Counted from the first letter of the stretch, positions 30,805 through 41,732 are shown. The stretch is DNA of 64,000 nucleotides from Notamacropus eugenii (GCF_028372415.1 NC_092878.1:138361219-138425218), one strand, 5' to 3'. Made by a program: numbers and translations. Notes: generated from the sequence alone by a model not told the origin.

Positions 30805-31160
30805 ATTCAAAATGAACAAACATTTGTTAAACACCTTTCATTAAGTACCCGTTATGTTCAAGGCACTGTTCAAAGTACACAGAAATTTAAAAAAATGATT
30901 CCTGCCTTCAAAGAATACGCAATCTAATGGAAACAATTCTGCAAACCAATACGTACAAACAAGCTGTATACAAGACAAATAGGAAATAATTAAACTATAT
31001 ACAGGCTAAATAAGAATTCTGAGGGTTTAGGAAAAGCTTCCTCTAGAAGTTGGGATTATAGCTGGGACTTGGAAAGTTTTAGACAGAAAATGATCTGTGG
31101 TACCGAAGGGAGGATAAGGAACTCATCAAAAATGTGGAGTGATGCCTGGCTTGTGTGGTA
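30805..31160 (+). mobile_element. Ancient L2/CR1-like dispersed repeat, longer copy
   Basis: 'GAACAAACATTTGTTAAACA', 'CCGTTATGTTCAAGGCACTG', 'CTGCCTTCAAAGAATACGCA', 'AAGCTGTATACAAGACAAAT', 'GGAAAAGCTTCCTCTAGAAG', 'GGATTATAGCTGGGACTTGG'. Shows more of the repeat than the short fragments elsewhere. Confidence 0.65.
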
Positions 31161-31611
31161 ACAACTTGATATGACAGACAAAGATGTTTTATTCATTTAA
31201 AAATGACAAAAATGTGATTGTAAGGAAACAGTTTCAAGGGCACCAAAGACACATGCGTACTGTCTTGTTGGAGACTTCCGAACCAAGGCATGATGATTAC
31301 ATAAACTAATTTACATATGTATGATTTATGCCTAAAGAGGGTAAAAGTAAGAAAATGAGAAATTACATTAACATTTGGAGACTGAGGTATCATTTAAAAT
31401 TTAGAAAGACTATCAATTTTATAGGGGAAATCTGGGACATTGTGACTTTCTGAGTTAAGGGTGAATCGCTGAGAGTTAGGAGGATGTCATTTAAGCCTCT
31501 AAAGAGGCATTCCCACAAAGAAGGAGTGTGTGGGAAAGGTGAAGGCATCAGGGAGGCTGAAAAGTTGCTCAGCTCAGGCTGTGACAGAAGCTTAGTCAGT
31601 GAGATAGGCAA
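31161..31611. other. Unassigned intergenic sequence
   Basis: About 450 bp. Overlapping open frames on both strands (31390-31771) have no domain. Confidence 0.35.
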
Positions 31612-31764
31612 TCACTCAGTTGACAAGCATTTATTAACTACCTACTATGTGCCAAGCACCGTGCTAAATGCTGGGGATACAAAGAAGGGAAAAAGATTGT
31701 CCCTTTTCTTGAAGAACTCATGGTCTAACAAGGGAGACAGTATGCAAATGATTATTACAAATGG
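31612..31764 (+). mobile_element. Ancient dispersed repeat, left part
   Basis: 'TTGACAAGCATTTATTAACT', 'CCTACTATGTGCCAAGCACC', 'GTGCTAAATGCTGGGGATAC', 'ACTCATGGTCTAACAAGGGA'. Well preserved. It runs directly into the GATA-like expansion, and its right part resumes at about 32060. Confidence 0.7.
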
Positions 31765-32050
31765 TAGATAGTTGGGCAGATAGATAGTTGATAGTAGATA
31801 GACACATAGTATCTTTTATCATTCCCCCAAACCCTATCATATCTATGTGCTATCTCACATTTATCTATACTATATATAGTGTCTACATATTATCTATCAT
31901 ATATATAATATAGCTCTGTCTATATATGTATTATATAGCCATGTCTATATAGCATATAGATACATAGTATATATATCTATATTCTATCAATCTACTCTAT
32001 CATCCACCCATCTTTGTATCTATCTACCTACCTACCTGTTATCTTTCTGT
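31765..32050. repeat. GATA/TATC-like degenerate tandem expansion
   Basis: About 285 bp of ATAG, TAGATA, TATCTA and TCTACC words, with both GATA-rich (31765-31800) and TATC-rich (31820-32045) parts, so the two orientations face each other. Highly diverged compared with the TCTA array at 43812. Confidence 0.85.
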
Positions 32051-32545
32051 CACCTACTTTGCAGTATATACTGATGATAATCAATAGAGGAAAGGCACTA
32101 GCACTTGGGGAGCAGTAGTTCAGGTGAGAGGTGATAAGGACCTGCACCAGGGTAGCTGCAGTGCCAGAGAAGAATAGAGGACATGTATATACAATAAATG
32201 GTATGAAGTTAGAATGAACAGAACTTGGCATCAGAGAGATAAAAGGAGGGGGAAATGTGACAGATACTGAGCTGTCAAAGATAGGTTGTGAACCTAGTGA
32301 CTGGGAGGATGGTGGTCTCTTTGACAGTAATAAGAAAGTTAGGAAGAGTAGAGGGCTCAGGGGAGAAAATACTGAGTTCAGTTTTGGACATGGTGAATTT
32401 AAGATGTCTATGGATATTTAGTTGGAGATGTCTAATACTTGGCGATGTGTTTCTGGAGGTTAGGAGAGAGTTTAGGGTTAAATAAATAGATTTGAGAATT
32501 ATTAGCATAGAGATTATAATGGAGTTCATGGTTGCTGATGAGCAG
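32051..32545 (+). mobile_element. Ancient dispersed repeat, right part
   Basis: 'TCAATAGAGGAAAGGCACTA', 'CACCAGGGTAGCTGCAGTGC', 'ACTGAGTTCAGTTTTGGACA', 'TGGTGAATTTAAGATGTCTA', 'GTTGGAGATGTCTAATACTT', 'GAGAATTATTAGCATAGAGA'. These blocks are the downstream part of the repeat that begins at 31612 (I know the same order from other mammals). Short minus- and plus-strand open frames here are by-products. Confidence 0.6.
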
Positions 32546-32764
32546 CCTTCAGCTGAATGATTCCTGATTGGTTGGAGGGAGAACTGACTTCCCAAGCCAG
32601 GAATTCCAGTGGCAGCCATTGCCATTAAAAATCACATAGAACTTGTTGCTCTCTGCTGTGACCTCTGGATGGAGAAGGAAAACCAGAGATGGCTTTGTAA
32701 GGATGGTTTCCTGGTGAGCTGCCTTAAACCAGAATTGCTACTATGAACTCTGTTTTGATTAGAC
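32546..32764. other. Unassigned intergenic sequence
   Basis: About 220 bp between the ancient repeat and the next SINE. Nothing recognised. Confidence 0.35.
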
Positions 32765-32890
32765 AGCACAGCACTTTTTTGTGTGTGCTTGTGTGAAGCA
32801 ATCAGGGCTAAGTGACTTGCCCAGGATCACACAGCTAGTCAAGTGTCTGAGGAAGGATTTGAACTCAGGTCCTCCTGACTCCAGGGTGGT
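32765..32890 (-). mobile_element. CORE-SINE with A-rich tail type, truncated
   Basis: Minus strand: T-rich start (CACTTTTTTGTGTGTGCTTG), 'GGGCTAAGTGACTTGCCCAG', 'GATCACACAGCTAGTCAAGT', 'ATTTGAACTCAGGTCCTCCT'. It lacks the RTE tail and instead resembles the SINE subfamily with a poly(A)-like end. The tRNA-like head beyond 'CAGGGTGGT' is missing. Confidence 0.8.
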
Positions 32891-33589
32891 ACAGCATAGC
32901 ATTTGAGGTAGTGGTTAACTGGAAGAACCTGTTAAGGTTATGTTCCAATAGAGAAGAGAATTCTACCAGCTGAAGAGTGGTGAGGATTAACATCCAAGCA
33001 GTGAGGAGAGTAGTTTTATAGGGCACACGTGTTCCTGAATGGACTGCTGACCTTAAGCTCTTGAGTTTTCCAGCTGCAACTGTTTGGGGAGAATGTACTT
33101 GCTGAGTGGCTTCTCTGTGAATTTGGTTGTAGTGGCTAGTCAAAATAAAATTCATCAATTAAAAATAGCAGTAACAAAAGAGCCTTGAATACGCTTTAAC
33201 TTGAATAAGATTATGGTCAAGACCCCAGAGCTCTGAGCTGTGTTGAATGGGAACCATGATTTTGGTCTAAAGATGCTCAGGGCATAGGTTGTGAATTGTC
33301 TGCCTTGATGACATAATACATTAGAGCAGCCACCTTTAGAATGCTTGGTTTTGAATGGGCCTGCATCCTGATGTGGATCGCTTTCCCCTATGGGCAAACT
33401 ACACGAGGGAGTTTAAGTGGTTCATGAATTGGTCTACGTGGATGAGCTTGTTTGGGATTATCCATATCCTTGCTGAAGAATGTCTGCCAAGCATAATAAT
33501 TTTAGTTCCACTGTAGTTTATCTAAGCTGTTCTTTTGGATGATAGTGATCCAACAGACACAGCTACACATTAAATCTGGCAATGTAAGA
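32891..33589. other. Unassigned; possible degraded coding-derived sequence
   Basis: About 700 bp. Minus-strand frames 33397-33155 and 33158-32865 abut each other (80 and 97 codons) with the composition of a broken reading frame (for example 'TKHSKGGCSNVLCHQGRQFT'), so a processed pseudogene or an old retroviral internal region is possible. I recognise no family. Confidence 0.3.
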
Positions 33590-33925
33590 ATCCCATTATC
33601 TTTCTTTACCTACATCTACTTATTCATCACATCCTATGGACTCTGCCTTATTTCATGCTTCCATTGCTTTCTTTCCCATCTTGCTGCTACTCCTGTCATT
33701 CTAGATTTACCACACTTCTCCATTCGTTCCATAACTATTTCTTTTTCTCATCATGTTCTCCTCAGTGCCAGAGGAATGTCCCTAAAATGCAGGTTCATAA
33801 GCATCAACCTCAGCACTCTGAAACCTTCAATGGCTCCCCATTGTTTATAGGAAATATACAATCCCCCTTGTACAATATTCAGCGTCCTTCACAATATGAA
33901 GGCATATGCTTTGTTTTCCTTGCTA
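33590..33925. mobile_element. L2/L3-like LINE remnant
   Basis: 'TTCAATGGCTCCCCATTGTT', 'TATAGGAAATATACAATCCC', 'ATATTCAGCGTCCTTCACAA' follow the old mammalian LINE signature 'cCATGGCTCCCcatTGCCTAtAGGAtaaAgTCCAaactCCTTa...TTCAaggCCcTtCACaA'. The 103- and 101-codon plus frames here come from this pyrimidine-rich remnant. Confidence 0.6.
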
Positions 33926-34397
33926 ATACTTTAAGTAAATTACTGTTTTGTTCAATTTGATTTTTATGCACCCTGTGAATTCTACTCAACTTCAAAATAG
34001 TATCCCTGCCAGGAATCAAGGATAGTACCTTAAATCTCCTGATATCTTCACATCCTAGCAAAAGACTTTCTTCATAGGTGGTGCTCAATAAATGATCAAT
34101 ATTTATTGATGCTGGTGATACATATTCAGAACAGGCCACTCTAAAACAGGACATTTTTATTCTCATCTTTTGCTTAATCTCATTCCTCCAATCCTTAACA
34201 TTCAAAAATTTCCAAATTTTATCTGAGTGGACAGATTGACTCCATTTCTAATTTTCACACTCTGAACCCCGATTCCATAAGTATGGCTACAAATAGAAAC
34301 TTCAGACCCAATGGCATTTTAGAAATTCAAAAGCTTCAAGAATTTTAGAAAATAAGCAGACCAAGGTGGAGGTGGGCATGAGTTCCCTCAAGTTAAT
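33926..34397. other. Unassigned intergenic sequence
   Basis: About 470 bp. 'GGTGCTCAATAAATGATCAA' at about 34078-34098 resembles an L2 3' terminus. Otherwise nothing recognised. Confidence 0.35.
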
Positions 34398-34404
34398 TGT
34401 GCCA

Positions 34405-37232
34405 CTTTTTTTTAGTTTATTTATTTATTTTTAGTTTTCAACATTCATTTCCACAAGATTTTGAGTTCCAAATTTTCTCCCCATCTCTCCCCTCTCCCTC
34501 CCCAAAACCCCATGCCTTCTGATTACCCATTACCCCAATCTGCTCTCTCTTCTATCATACCCCTCCCTTCCCTTATCCCCATCTTCTCTCTTTTCTTGTA
34601 GGGCAAGATAGATTTCTATAACCTGTATTACTTGTATTTCTCATTGCCCAGTTGCATGCAAAAACAATTCTCAACATTCATTCCTTAAACTTTGAATTCC
34701 AACTTCTCTCCCTTCCTCCTCCTCCTCCTCCCCATCCCCACTGAGAAGGCAAGAAATTCAATATAGGCTATATATGTGTAGTTTTGCTAAAGGCTTCCAA
34801 AAATAGTCATGTTGTGTAAGACTAACTATATTTCCCTCCATCCTATCTCACCTCCTATTTATTCTATTCTCTCTTTACACCTTGTTCCTCCCCTAAAGCG
34901 ATTACTTCTTATTACTCCTTCCTCCCATTTACCCTCCCTTCTATCATCCCCCACCCCATTTATCCCCTTCTTCCCTACTTTCCTGTAGTGTAGGATAGAT
35001 TTTCATACCAAATTGAGTGTGTTTGATGTTAATCCCTCCTTAAGCAAAATATGATGAGAGTAAGCTTCACTTTTTTCCTCTCTCCTCCCCCTTTTCCCCT
35101 TCATTGAAAAAACTTTTTTTTGCCTCTTTTATGAGAGATAATTTGCCCCATTCTATTTCTTCCTTTTTCCTCCCAATATATTCCTCTCTCACACCTTAAA
35201 TTTATTTTTTTAGATATCATCCCTTCCTATTCAATTCACTCTGTGCCTTCTGTCTCTCTGTCTCTCTGTCTCTCTGTGTCTCTCTCTCTCTGTCTCTCTC
35301 TCTCTCTCTATATATATGTATATACATATAACAATTATATATAACAAGTCAACTTTAGTAATTTCCTTATGATTTCTCTTTCTTTTTCATGCTTCTCTTG
35401 ATTCTTGTGTTTGAAAGTCAGATTTTCTATTCAGCTCTGATCTTTTCATCAAGAATGCTTGAAAGTCCTCTATTTCATTGAATGACCATTTTTTCCCCTG
35501 AAGTGTTATACTCAGTTTTGCTGGGTAGGTAATTCTTTGCTTTAATCCTAGTTCCTTAGACTTCTGGAATGTCATATTCCAAGCCCTCTGATCCCTTAAT
35601 GTAGAAGCTGCTAGACCTTTTGTTATCCTGATTGTATTTCCACAATGGTAGAATTGTTTCTTTCTGGCTGCTTACAATATTTTTTACTTGACCTGGCAAC
35701 TCTGGAGTTTGGCTACAATATTCTTAGGAGTTTGTCTTTTCAGATCTCTTTCAGGAGGTGATCTGTGGATTCTTTCAAAATTTATTTTACCCTCTGGTTC
35801 TAGAGTATACAGCAGTTTTCTTTAACAATTTCATGAAAGATGATGTCTAGGCTCTTTTTTTGATCATGGCTTTCAGGTTGTCTCATAATTTTTAAATTGT
35901 CTCTCCTGGCTCTATTTTCCAGGTCAGTTGTTTTTCCAGTGAAATATTTCACGTTGTCTTCAATTTTTTTCATTCTTTTAGTTTAGTTTTGTTATTTCTT
36001 GTTTTCTCATAAAGTCATTAGCTTCCATCTGCTCCATTCTAATTTTTAAAGAACTATTTTTCTTCAGTAAGCTTTTGAACCTCCTTTTCCATTTGGCTAA
36101 TTCTGCTTTTTAAAGCATTTTTCTCTTCATTTGCAAAAAGGAAATGGCCTCTTTTGCCATTTGATTTAGTCTATTTTTAAATGTGTTATTTTCTTCAGCA
36201 TTTTTTGGGTCTCCTTTAGCAAGTTGTTGATTCACTTTTCACGATTTTTTTGCATCTCTCTCATTTCTCTTTCCAATTTTTCCTCCACCTTTCTTACATG
36301 ATTTTCAAAATCCTTTTTGAGTTCTTCCATAGCCTGAGATCATTGCCTACTTATTTTGGAGGTTTTGGATGCAGAAACCTTGATTTTTATGTCTTCATCT
36401 GATGGTATGCTTTGTTCTTCTTCATCTGAAAGGATGGAAGAAAATACCTGTTCACCAAGAAAGTAACCTTCTATATTCTTATTTTTTCCCCTTTTGGGGG
36501 CATTTTCCCAGCCAGTTACTTGACTTTTGAATCCTTTGTCAAGAGAAAGGTATCTGGGGACCTGCAAGTTCTCAGCTCCCCAAAGTGGCACAACCAAAGA
36601 AGAGGAATAAACTCCTCTCCTGGCCTGTGCTCTAGTCTGGTAGCTACCAAAGCTGTTCTGCCCAGGATCTTTTAGTAGAATTCCCTTTCCAGAGCCTCTA
36701 CCAGCTCCATCATGCCAGCACTGTTCCTTACCCCAGCACCACCACTGAGGGCTGAGACCTAGATCAGCGGCCCAACTCCCCCAGGGCCTTTAGGTTGAGA
36801 GCTCCAAAAACAGACACTGCCACTGCTGCCACCGCCACCTGGTTCTGGGGCTAGGGGAGGACCCTGCTCCCTTCTTACCTAGGTGAAAAAGCTTTCCTGT
36901 TGACTTCCAAAGCTGTCCTTGGCATTTATGAGTTGAAGGATCTGGGAACTGGGGCTTCTGCTGGGGATTCTACCCCCAGGTCTTCTCTGGTCCTGTTCCT
37001 GCCAGTGCCACGTGGCCAGAGCTGGGCTGGGATCTGTGGGCTGTGCTCTGCTACATGCCCTATGTGATAGACCTTTCCTATCTGCCTTCCAGGTTGCCTT
37101 GGGCTGGAAACCTCTTTCACTTTGTCATTTTGTGACTTCTGCTGCTCTAGAATTTGTTTAGAGTCACTTTTTACAGATATTTTCTGGACTGTGGGGTGCA
37201 TCTTTCTATTCTGCCATCTTGGCTCCACCTCC
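34405..37232 (-). mobile_element. Complete-length half-L1 (HAL1-like), ORF1 only
   Basis: Minus strand, 5' to 3'. The 5' end 'AGGAGGTGGAGCCAAGATGG' at 37232 is followed by a GC-rich 5' UTR (37200-36600), an ORF1-like region (about 36600-35370) and a long pyrimidine-tract-bearing 3' UTR down to an A-rich tail at 34405-34412. ORF1 evidence: acidic N-part 'ILSDEEEQSIPSDEDIKIKV' (36470-36370), coiled-coil stretch rich in E/K/N ('MEELKKDFENHVRKVEEKLE' near 36325-36265), and a C-terminal end 'FQKSKELGLKQRITYPAKLS' (35570-35510), matching the L1 ORF1p C-terminal domain ('..PRI.YPAKLSF'). No endonuclease or RT is present. Stops interrupt ORF1. Flanking TGTGCCA at 34398-34404 and 37233-37239 fits a target-site duplication. 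Confidence 0.85.
35251..35336. repeat. (TCTG/TC/TA) low-complexity tract in the half-L1 3' UTR
   Basis: CTGTCTCTCTGTCTCTCTGT passing into (TC)n and then (TA)n. On the element's own strand this is a purine tract (GAGAGACAGAGAG) downstream of ORF1, comparable to the polypurine tracts of L1 3' UTRs. Confidence 0.8.
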
Positions 37233-37239
37233 TGTGCCA

Positions 37240-38808
37240 TTCTTCAAAAACTTCCTTTAGTAGCACATGCATTAAACACAGGGCCTTTGTACACTGCAGA
37301 TAAGTAGACTTGCTACCAAGTCAGAGAAGACCCTATGCCAGTTTACACTGATCAAAACATCTAATCTATCTGAGATAGTGAAATAGTAATTGAGTAGTAA
37401 TGATAATACTTTGCACAGCTTTAGTATTAAGTATTCTCCCCATGATTTGGTTTTATTTACCAAGAAAATTGTTGCAAATCCTACATGATGCATATATTTA
37501 TAATTTAAATGCACAGAACATCATTAGTACCCCAAGGCATCAGCAGGAGAAATTATACCACTAACATATTGCCAAAACAACCAAAGGGGTCCTGTTGTCT
37601 ATTCAAAAAAGGTTTCATTTGGTTTCAAAGTATTTGTGAGCAACTGAAGTATGTCTATATTGGGGAGAGACAGTCTTATATTTGCACAGACTAAAAAAGG
37701 AATGGGATTAGATGGTTCCTGAATCTTGGACATGTAGTAAGGACTAAGCCCTTGGAGAATAGCAGTCATGAATTAATGGTCACTAGTGATTTGTTCTAGA
37801 GCCTTGTTTTGCTATGTAAAATCTGGTTGATGTTACAGAGCTAGAAAAGTTAAGGGTATATATTTGCCTTGTGCTGGAGAGTTGTCTGCACAACTAAGTT
37901 TGAAAAAGCTCCTCATCAGGTGTTGGCATTGTCCATTAGAGGATTTTCCAGCTTGGTAGCACCTGACCAGAACATTTCCTCTGCAGTCATTGCCTTAATA
38001 TTATTAATAACTGACATTCATGTTAACTTTAAATCATTCAAAGTGCTTTAATGTGAGCCCAGGCCTTCCTGACTCCAAGAACAGTACTCAGTCATGATGC
38101 CATGATGACTTTCTATGGCTTTTGTGGAGAATGCCACTTGGGAGGCAAGGAAACAAAAAGGAATATAAATTCTTCATGCCAACATTTCTTGGTTTCCTTA
38201 TGACTCTTAGATATGTTCCTAGGATTAATACTAGAGAGTGGGATTAGAAGGATGTTCAGATTTACATTGAGATTTTCCTTTGGAATGATCTCCAACAAAA
38301 AAGGAGGGGGCTTTATGATCAGGTCACTGATCCTTTTGAAGGAAAGAACCACTTATGGTCTCTTCCTCTATGAGAGGAGGAGCCTGAGAAGAGATTCCAA
38401 AAGCCTGGCGTATTCTTGGTACTGAATGTCTATTGTTTAATTAATCATGCTGCTGACTAGATGTAATAACAAGTAATGATGAACATGTTTATGGTAGGGA
38501 GAATATGATCAATCACAACACAAGAGGCCAGAATATGCCCAAGTTTTAAACCCAAGTTTAAGACATCTTGATCCTGTTCATCTTGATAGAAAGGACAGCT
38601 ACAAAAGTCGTGCAGAAAGGGATGGGTTACCATGTGCATTGTGGAGAGGGCATTGGAACTATGAGATCACAAATCCATTTGAGTATTTGAGTCTAATGGG
38701 TAGAAACAGACCAAAGTTAGAATGTTCAATGTCACTATTTCTCACTATGGCCTTTGTTGATCCCAAGGAACTCTAACATGGCATTGGGACTAGGAACAGC
38801 TCAGACAG
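37240..38808. other. Unassigned, repeat-poor sequence
   Basis: About 1.57 kb with no recognised SINE or LINE and no open frame beyond 80 codons. The nearest thing to structure is 'TTAATATTATTAATAACTGA' and a short MIR-like 'CCCAGGCCTTCCTGACTCCA' at 38056. Probably low-copy DNA. Confidence 0.35.
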
Positions 38809-39010
38809 TTGTTGACCATATGTAGCATAACATTTCAGCAGAGCCATGGGGATTTGGAAATATCTCTCGGCCAGCTAATTATATCCTGTTTGTCAGTCGA
38901 CAACATCCACTTATTCTCAGATGACAATAGTGTCAGCTATTTAGCTTTTGTTTACGTTTTGACTAATGAGAAATTTAAATTCTATTCATTTGGCCATGTG
39001 GAATAAATGC
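38809..39010. promoter_or_regulatory. Candidate conserved non-coding segment
   Basis: Repeat-free, mixed-composition segment with homeodomain-like TAATTA (38877-38882, in 'CAGCTAATTATATCC'), 'TTTGTCAGTCGACAACATCC' and 'ATGACAATAGTGTCAGC'. It looks like the kind of sequence kept in vertebrate non-coding elements, but this is impression only: no alignment was possible and it may be neutral. Confidence 0.2.
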
Positions 39011-39239
39011 AGTAAAACACTTACTTTTGATATAATCCTTAGAAGAATACAGCTTTCTTCTGCTGGATGAAACTTGAATTTTTTCATAAATGGAAATCAT
39101 GCGATAGGTCAGATAGAGAAAAAGAGATATTGCAAACTAGATAATTGGGAAACCTAGTTATCATTTACCTAGTTACGGAACTTTCAGTCTTCTTATGGAG
39201 CAAATTAAGCCACACGATACAGAGGAAGAAATATTGGAA

Positions 39240-39371
39240 TTGAACTCATGGGACTCAAGTAAAAATCTATTTTGACCTTGAATAAATCACTTAACCTACC
39301 TAAGCCTCAGTTTCCTGATCTATAAAATGAGGTATTTGGAATACAAGGCTTCTTCTATAAGGTATATTCCA
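39240..39371 (+). mobile_element. MIR-like CORE-SINE remnant
   Basis: 'TTGACCTTGAATAAATCACT', 'TAAGCCTCAGTTTCCTGATC', 'TATAAAATGAGGTATTTGGA': diverged MIR 3' half. Confidence 0.6.
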
Positions 39372-39490
39372 GTTTAGTCAACAAGCCTTGATTAAGGGCC
39401 TACTATGTGCCATGCACTGTGCTAAGTACTGGGGATACAGAGAAAGGCAAAGACAGTCCCCTCTCTCAAGGATCTCACAGTCTAATAAGT
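39372..39490 (+). mobile_element. Ancient L2/CR1-like dispersed repeat fragment
   Basis: 'AGTCAACAAGCCTTGATTAA', 'GGGCCTACTATGTGCCATGC', 'ACTGTGCTAAGTACTGGGGA', 'CTCTCAAGGATCTCACAGTC'. Same family as 15695 and 31612. Confidence 0.7.
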
Positions 39491-40054
39491 TCCAGGGTTT
39501 CCAGCTCTAAACCTACGATATCACGATCTTAAATGAAGTCATCTAGAACAAGATGATCCTTGAATATTTGTGCACCGTTCTACCCATGCTGATCATTAGC
39601 CCTCATTGTGACCATTGGCCTTTTCAAAGATTGTCATCACAGAGTCAATCCTTTTAAAAAGCTTTTGCCTGATGATGAAATCTCTCATTCCAAATGGAAC
39701 TTGATTTGGAGACCTCAAGAGGACCTCTAAAAGAAATACATGTCTGTCATAAACTCTCCTTTAGCCATCGTTGTCCTTTTTGGGTGGGGGAGGTAACTGG
39801 TTGGAGGATATGCCAGACCATTGAAGTACCACTTAAGCAACAGGAAAGCTTCCTTCCTTTTCTTCAAATTTCTAGCCAAGAAGATTAGCAACCACAGAGG
39901 AGCTCAGAATGACATTCCCTTCCCGTGCGTGGAAGTGCTGGCTTTTTCCGCTGGATTGTACCTTTCTGGCAATAGATTCAAATGCATCAGCTTGAAGACT
40001 GTTTTCAGGGGAGTATTCCTTCTTCCCTCCCTTCATATACCTATATACTTTTGC
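39491..40054. other. Unassigned, possibly low-copy sequence
   Basis: About 560 bp. Two plus frames (39694-39888; 39821-40081) overlap and show no domain. Composition is balanced and repeat-free. Confidence 0.35.
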
Positions 40055-40245
40055 CAGCCTCAGAGAGTCTGTGTGGTGTAACGGGCTTCGAGTCAGGAAG
40101 ATTGAGGCTTAAATCCTGCCATAAACAGTATCTATGTGATCTTGAACAAATTACCTAACTTTTATGGGCCTCAGTTTCCTCATCTATATAATGAGGGAGT
40201 TGGACTAGGTGGACTCTAAGGTCCAGAGCTATGAATATATGCGCC
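40055..40245 (+). mobile_element. MIR/THER-like CORE-SINE
   Basis: 'CTGTGTGGTGTAACGGGCTT', 'CGAGTCAGGAAGATTGAGGC', 'GGGCCTCAGTTTCCTCATCT', 'GGGAGTTGGACTAGGTGGAC', 'TCTAAGGTCCAGAGCTATGA'. The tail with 'TTGGACTAGRTGG...CTAAGGTCC' distinguishes this older SINE type from the RTE-tailed family. Confidence 0.7.
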
Positions 40246-41089
40246 TATGATCATCTCTTCTCTTTCTCTTCTAAATAAATAATTAGAGAAACATCAATGG
40301 TGAGGTTGTGGTAACTACTTGAACTTGTATTGGAAAATTTTCAGTCATTGGGAAGTTGGAAAAAAATATGATCATTCATTGAAACTCTCAGAAGTAAATC
40401 TTTTCAAACTTGCTTCATCAAGAGAAAGGAAAGAAATAGACATTAAAAAATATTCTAGCTTACATTATGTATACTGACCTTGGGTCCCTCAGATAAATAA
40501 GCATAAAAATCAGTTTAGGTAATCACAAAAATTAAAGAACTAGCTATGGCATGCTCATCAGTTCCTGAATGTCTCATAAAGTCTCTTTTGATTTTCTTTT
40601 GAGGATGTCTGTGCACAAAAGGAAAACAGCACACAGGAATCAGAGTCAAGAAGGCAGCTCTCAAGGGATGATCTTGTTCCCAACTGGCTGCTATCTAGCA
40701 GGGCATTGTATTTTGAAGACAGTGGCTGGTGACAACTCAATTTTGCACTTATAAGAGCCCCATTTTCTATAATCAGGAAAATTCAGCGATGGTAACTGAA
40801 AATATTTCTTAAATTTCTAAAAGAGTTAAATATATGACAAATCTATGCTATTATCCCTTTGACAAATGTAGTCCAGGAGGTATAAAATCCTGGTCACACA
40901 GTGGGAATTAAAAATGAATGCCTATCATGCTGACGTGTCTTTTGCCATTTCTTATTTCTCCTATACTTTTTACTACTGAACTCCACTACTGAAGGTTCCC
41001 AGGTTAATACAGTATTAAGGTATCAACAGGGAAACACACATGTTTATAAAGAAAATACACAATTGCCATCTCCACATTCATATTTCCTT
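40246..41089. other. Unassigned, repeat-poor sequence
   Basis: About 840 bp without a recognised repeat. Overlapping 60- and 61-codon frames on opposite strands near 40560-40750 are not supported as genes. Confidence 0.35.
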
Positions 41090-41475
41090 TAAACATTTTG
41101 AAAAAGTCATTATTTATTAAAAGCACAATAAAAGAACTTTTACATACTTCAGGTATGTGAAAAATATGTTTTTGCTACATGAAAAAACTGAGTAAGGCAC
41201 TTGTATGTACAAAGGGGCAATGGCATATTTTAAACAGGTTTGCAAAGGTTCTACTTTAACATATAAAGAAAAAAAATAAATAGGAACTCCAGGTAATAAA
41301 AAGCCACTGAGATAACAAATGTCTCCAAGGCTGAAAACTGTAAATATTTTAAAGATGAAAAGAGATAGAGAGGGAATTCTCCAGTTGGTTCATTAGCCTG
41401 TGATATGGCAGTCCTTAGTTGAATTTGTCGTTCAAGAGAAACTCCTGTCACATACAGCAGTATGCTTACTCACAC
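41090..41475 (-). other. Possible 3'-terminal exon / 3' UTR-like segment
   Basis: On the minus strand 'TTTTTTTCTCTTTTTTCAG' ends at 41476, a strong splice-acceptor-like signal, followed by GTGTGAGTAAGCATACTGC. In the third phase there is a short tail 'VSKHTAVCDRSFS' and a stop, then repeat-free AT-rich sequence with AATAAA at 41118-41113. This resembles a terminal exon with a 3' UTR. The 'GTGTGAGTAAG' just after the AG also resembles a donor, so a recursive-splice-type or cryptic site is an alternative. No gene identity is recognised and no conservation test was possible. Confidence 0.25.
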
Positions 41476-41496
41476 CTGAAAAAAGAGAAAAAAATT

Positions 41497-41732
41497 TCAA
41501 GATTCTGTGCGAACCAATTTAAAAGATTCAGTGTTATCTGATAATACATTTTTCATGGAGTTCAAGGTTGATTCCTTGATCAGTTTACTAGACCTGTTTA
41601 TAGGGAGGTAGTGAGGGTCTTTGAGGATACCATTTTGGCTGTCCCCAATTATCAAGAAGCTAAAGTCTCTAACTCTGTGGACCAAGAAGCCATTCAACTT
41701 TTTCAAAAAGAGTATTAGATTGTATTTGTTCT
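41497..41732 (-). other. Possible terminal coding exon, unknown product
   Basis: Minus-strand 'TTTAACTCACTCTTTTCTTAG' (branch-like TTAAC, pyrimidine tract, AG) ends at 41733. The following sequence is open from 41730 to a TGA at 41497: about 77 codons, including 'LKKLNGFLVHRVRDFSFLII', 'GDSQNGILKDPHYLPINRSS' and 'LSDNTESFKLVRTES'. Length and acceptor fit a last coding exon, but chance frames of this size are common in this window and I recognise no protein. Confidence 0.2.

Noticed and set aside
33539..33960. 103- and 101-codon plus ORFs as a membrane protein exon
   Set aside because: They overlap an L2/L3-like pyrimidine-rich remnant, and hydrophobic residues follow from T/C-rich codons in both frames.
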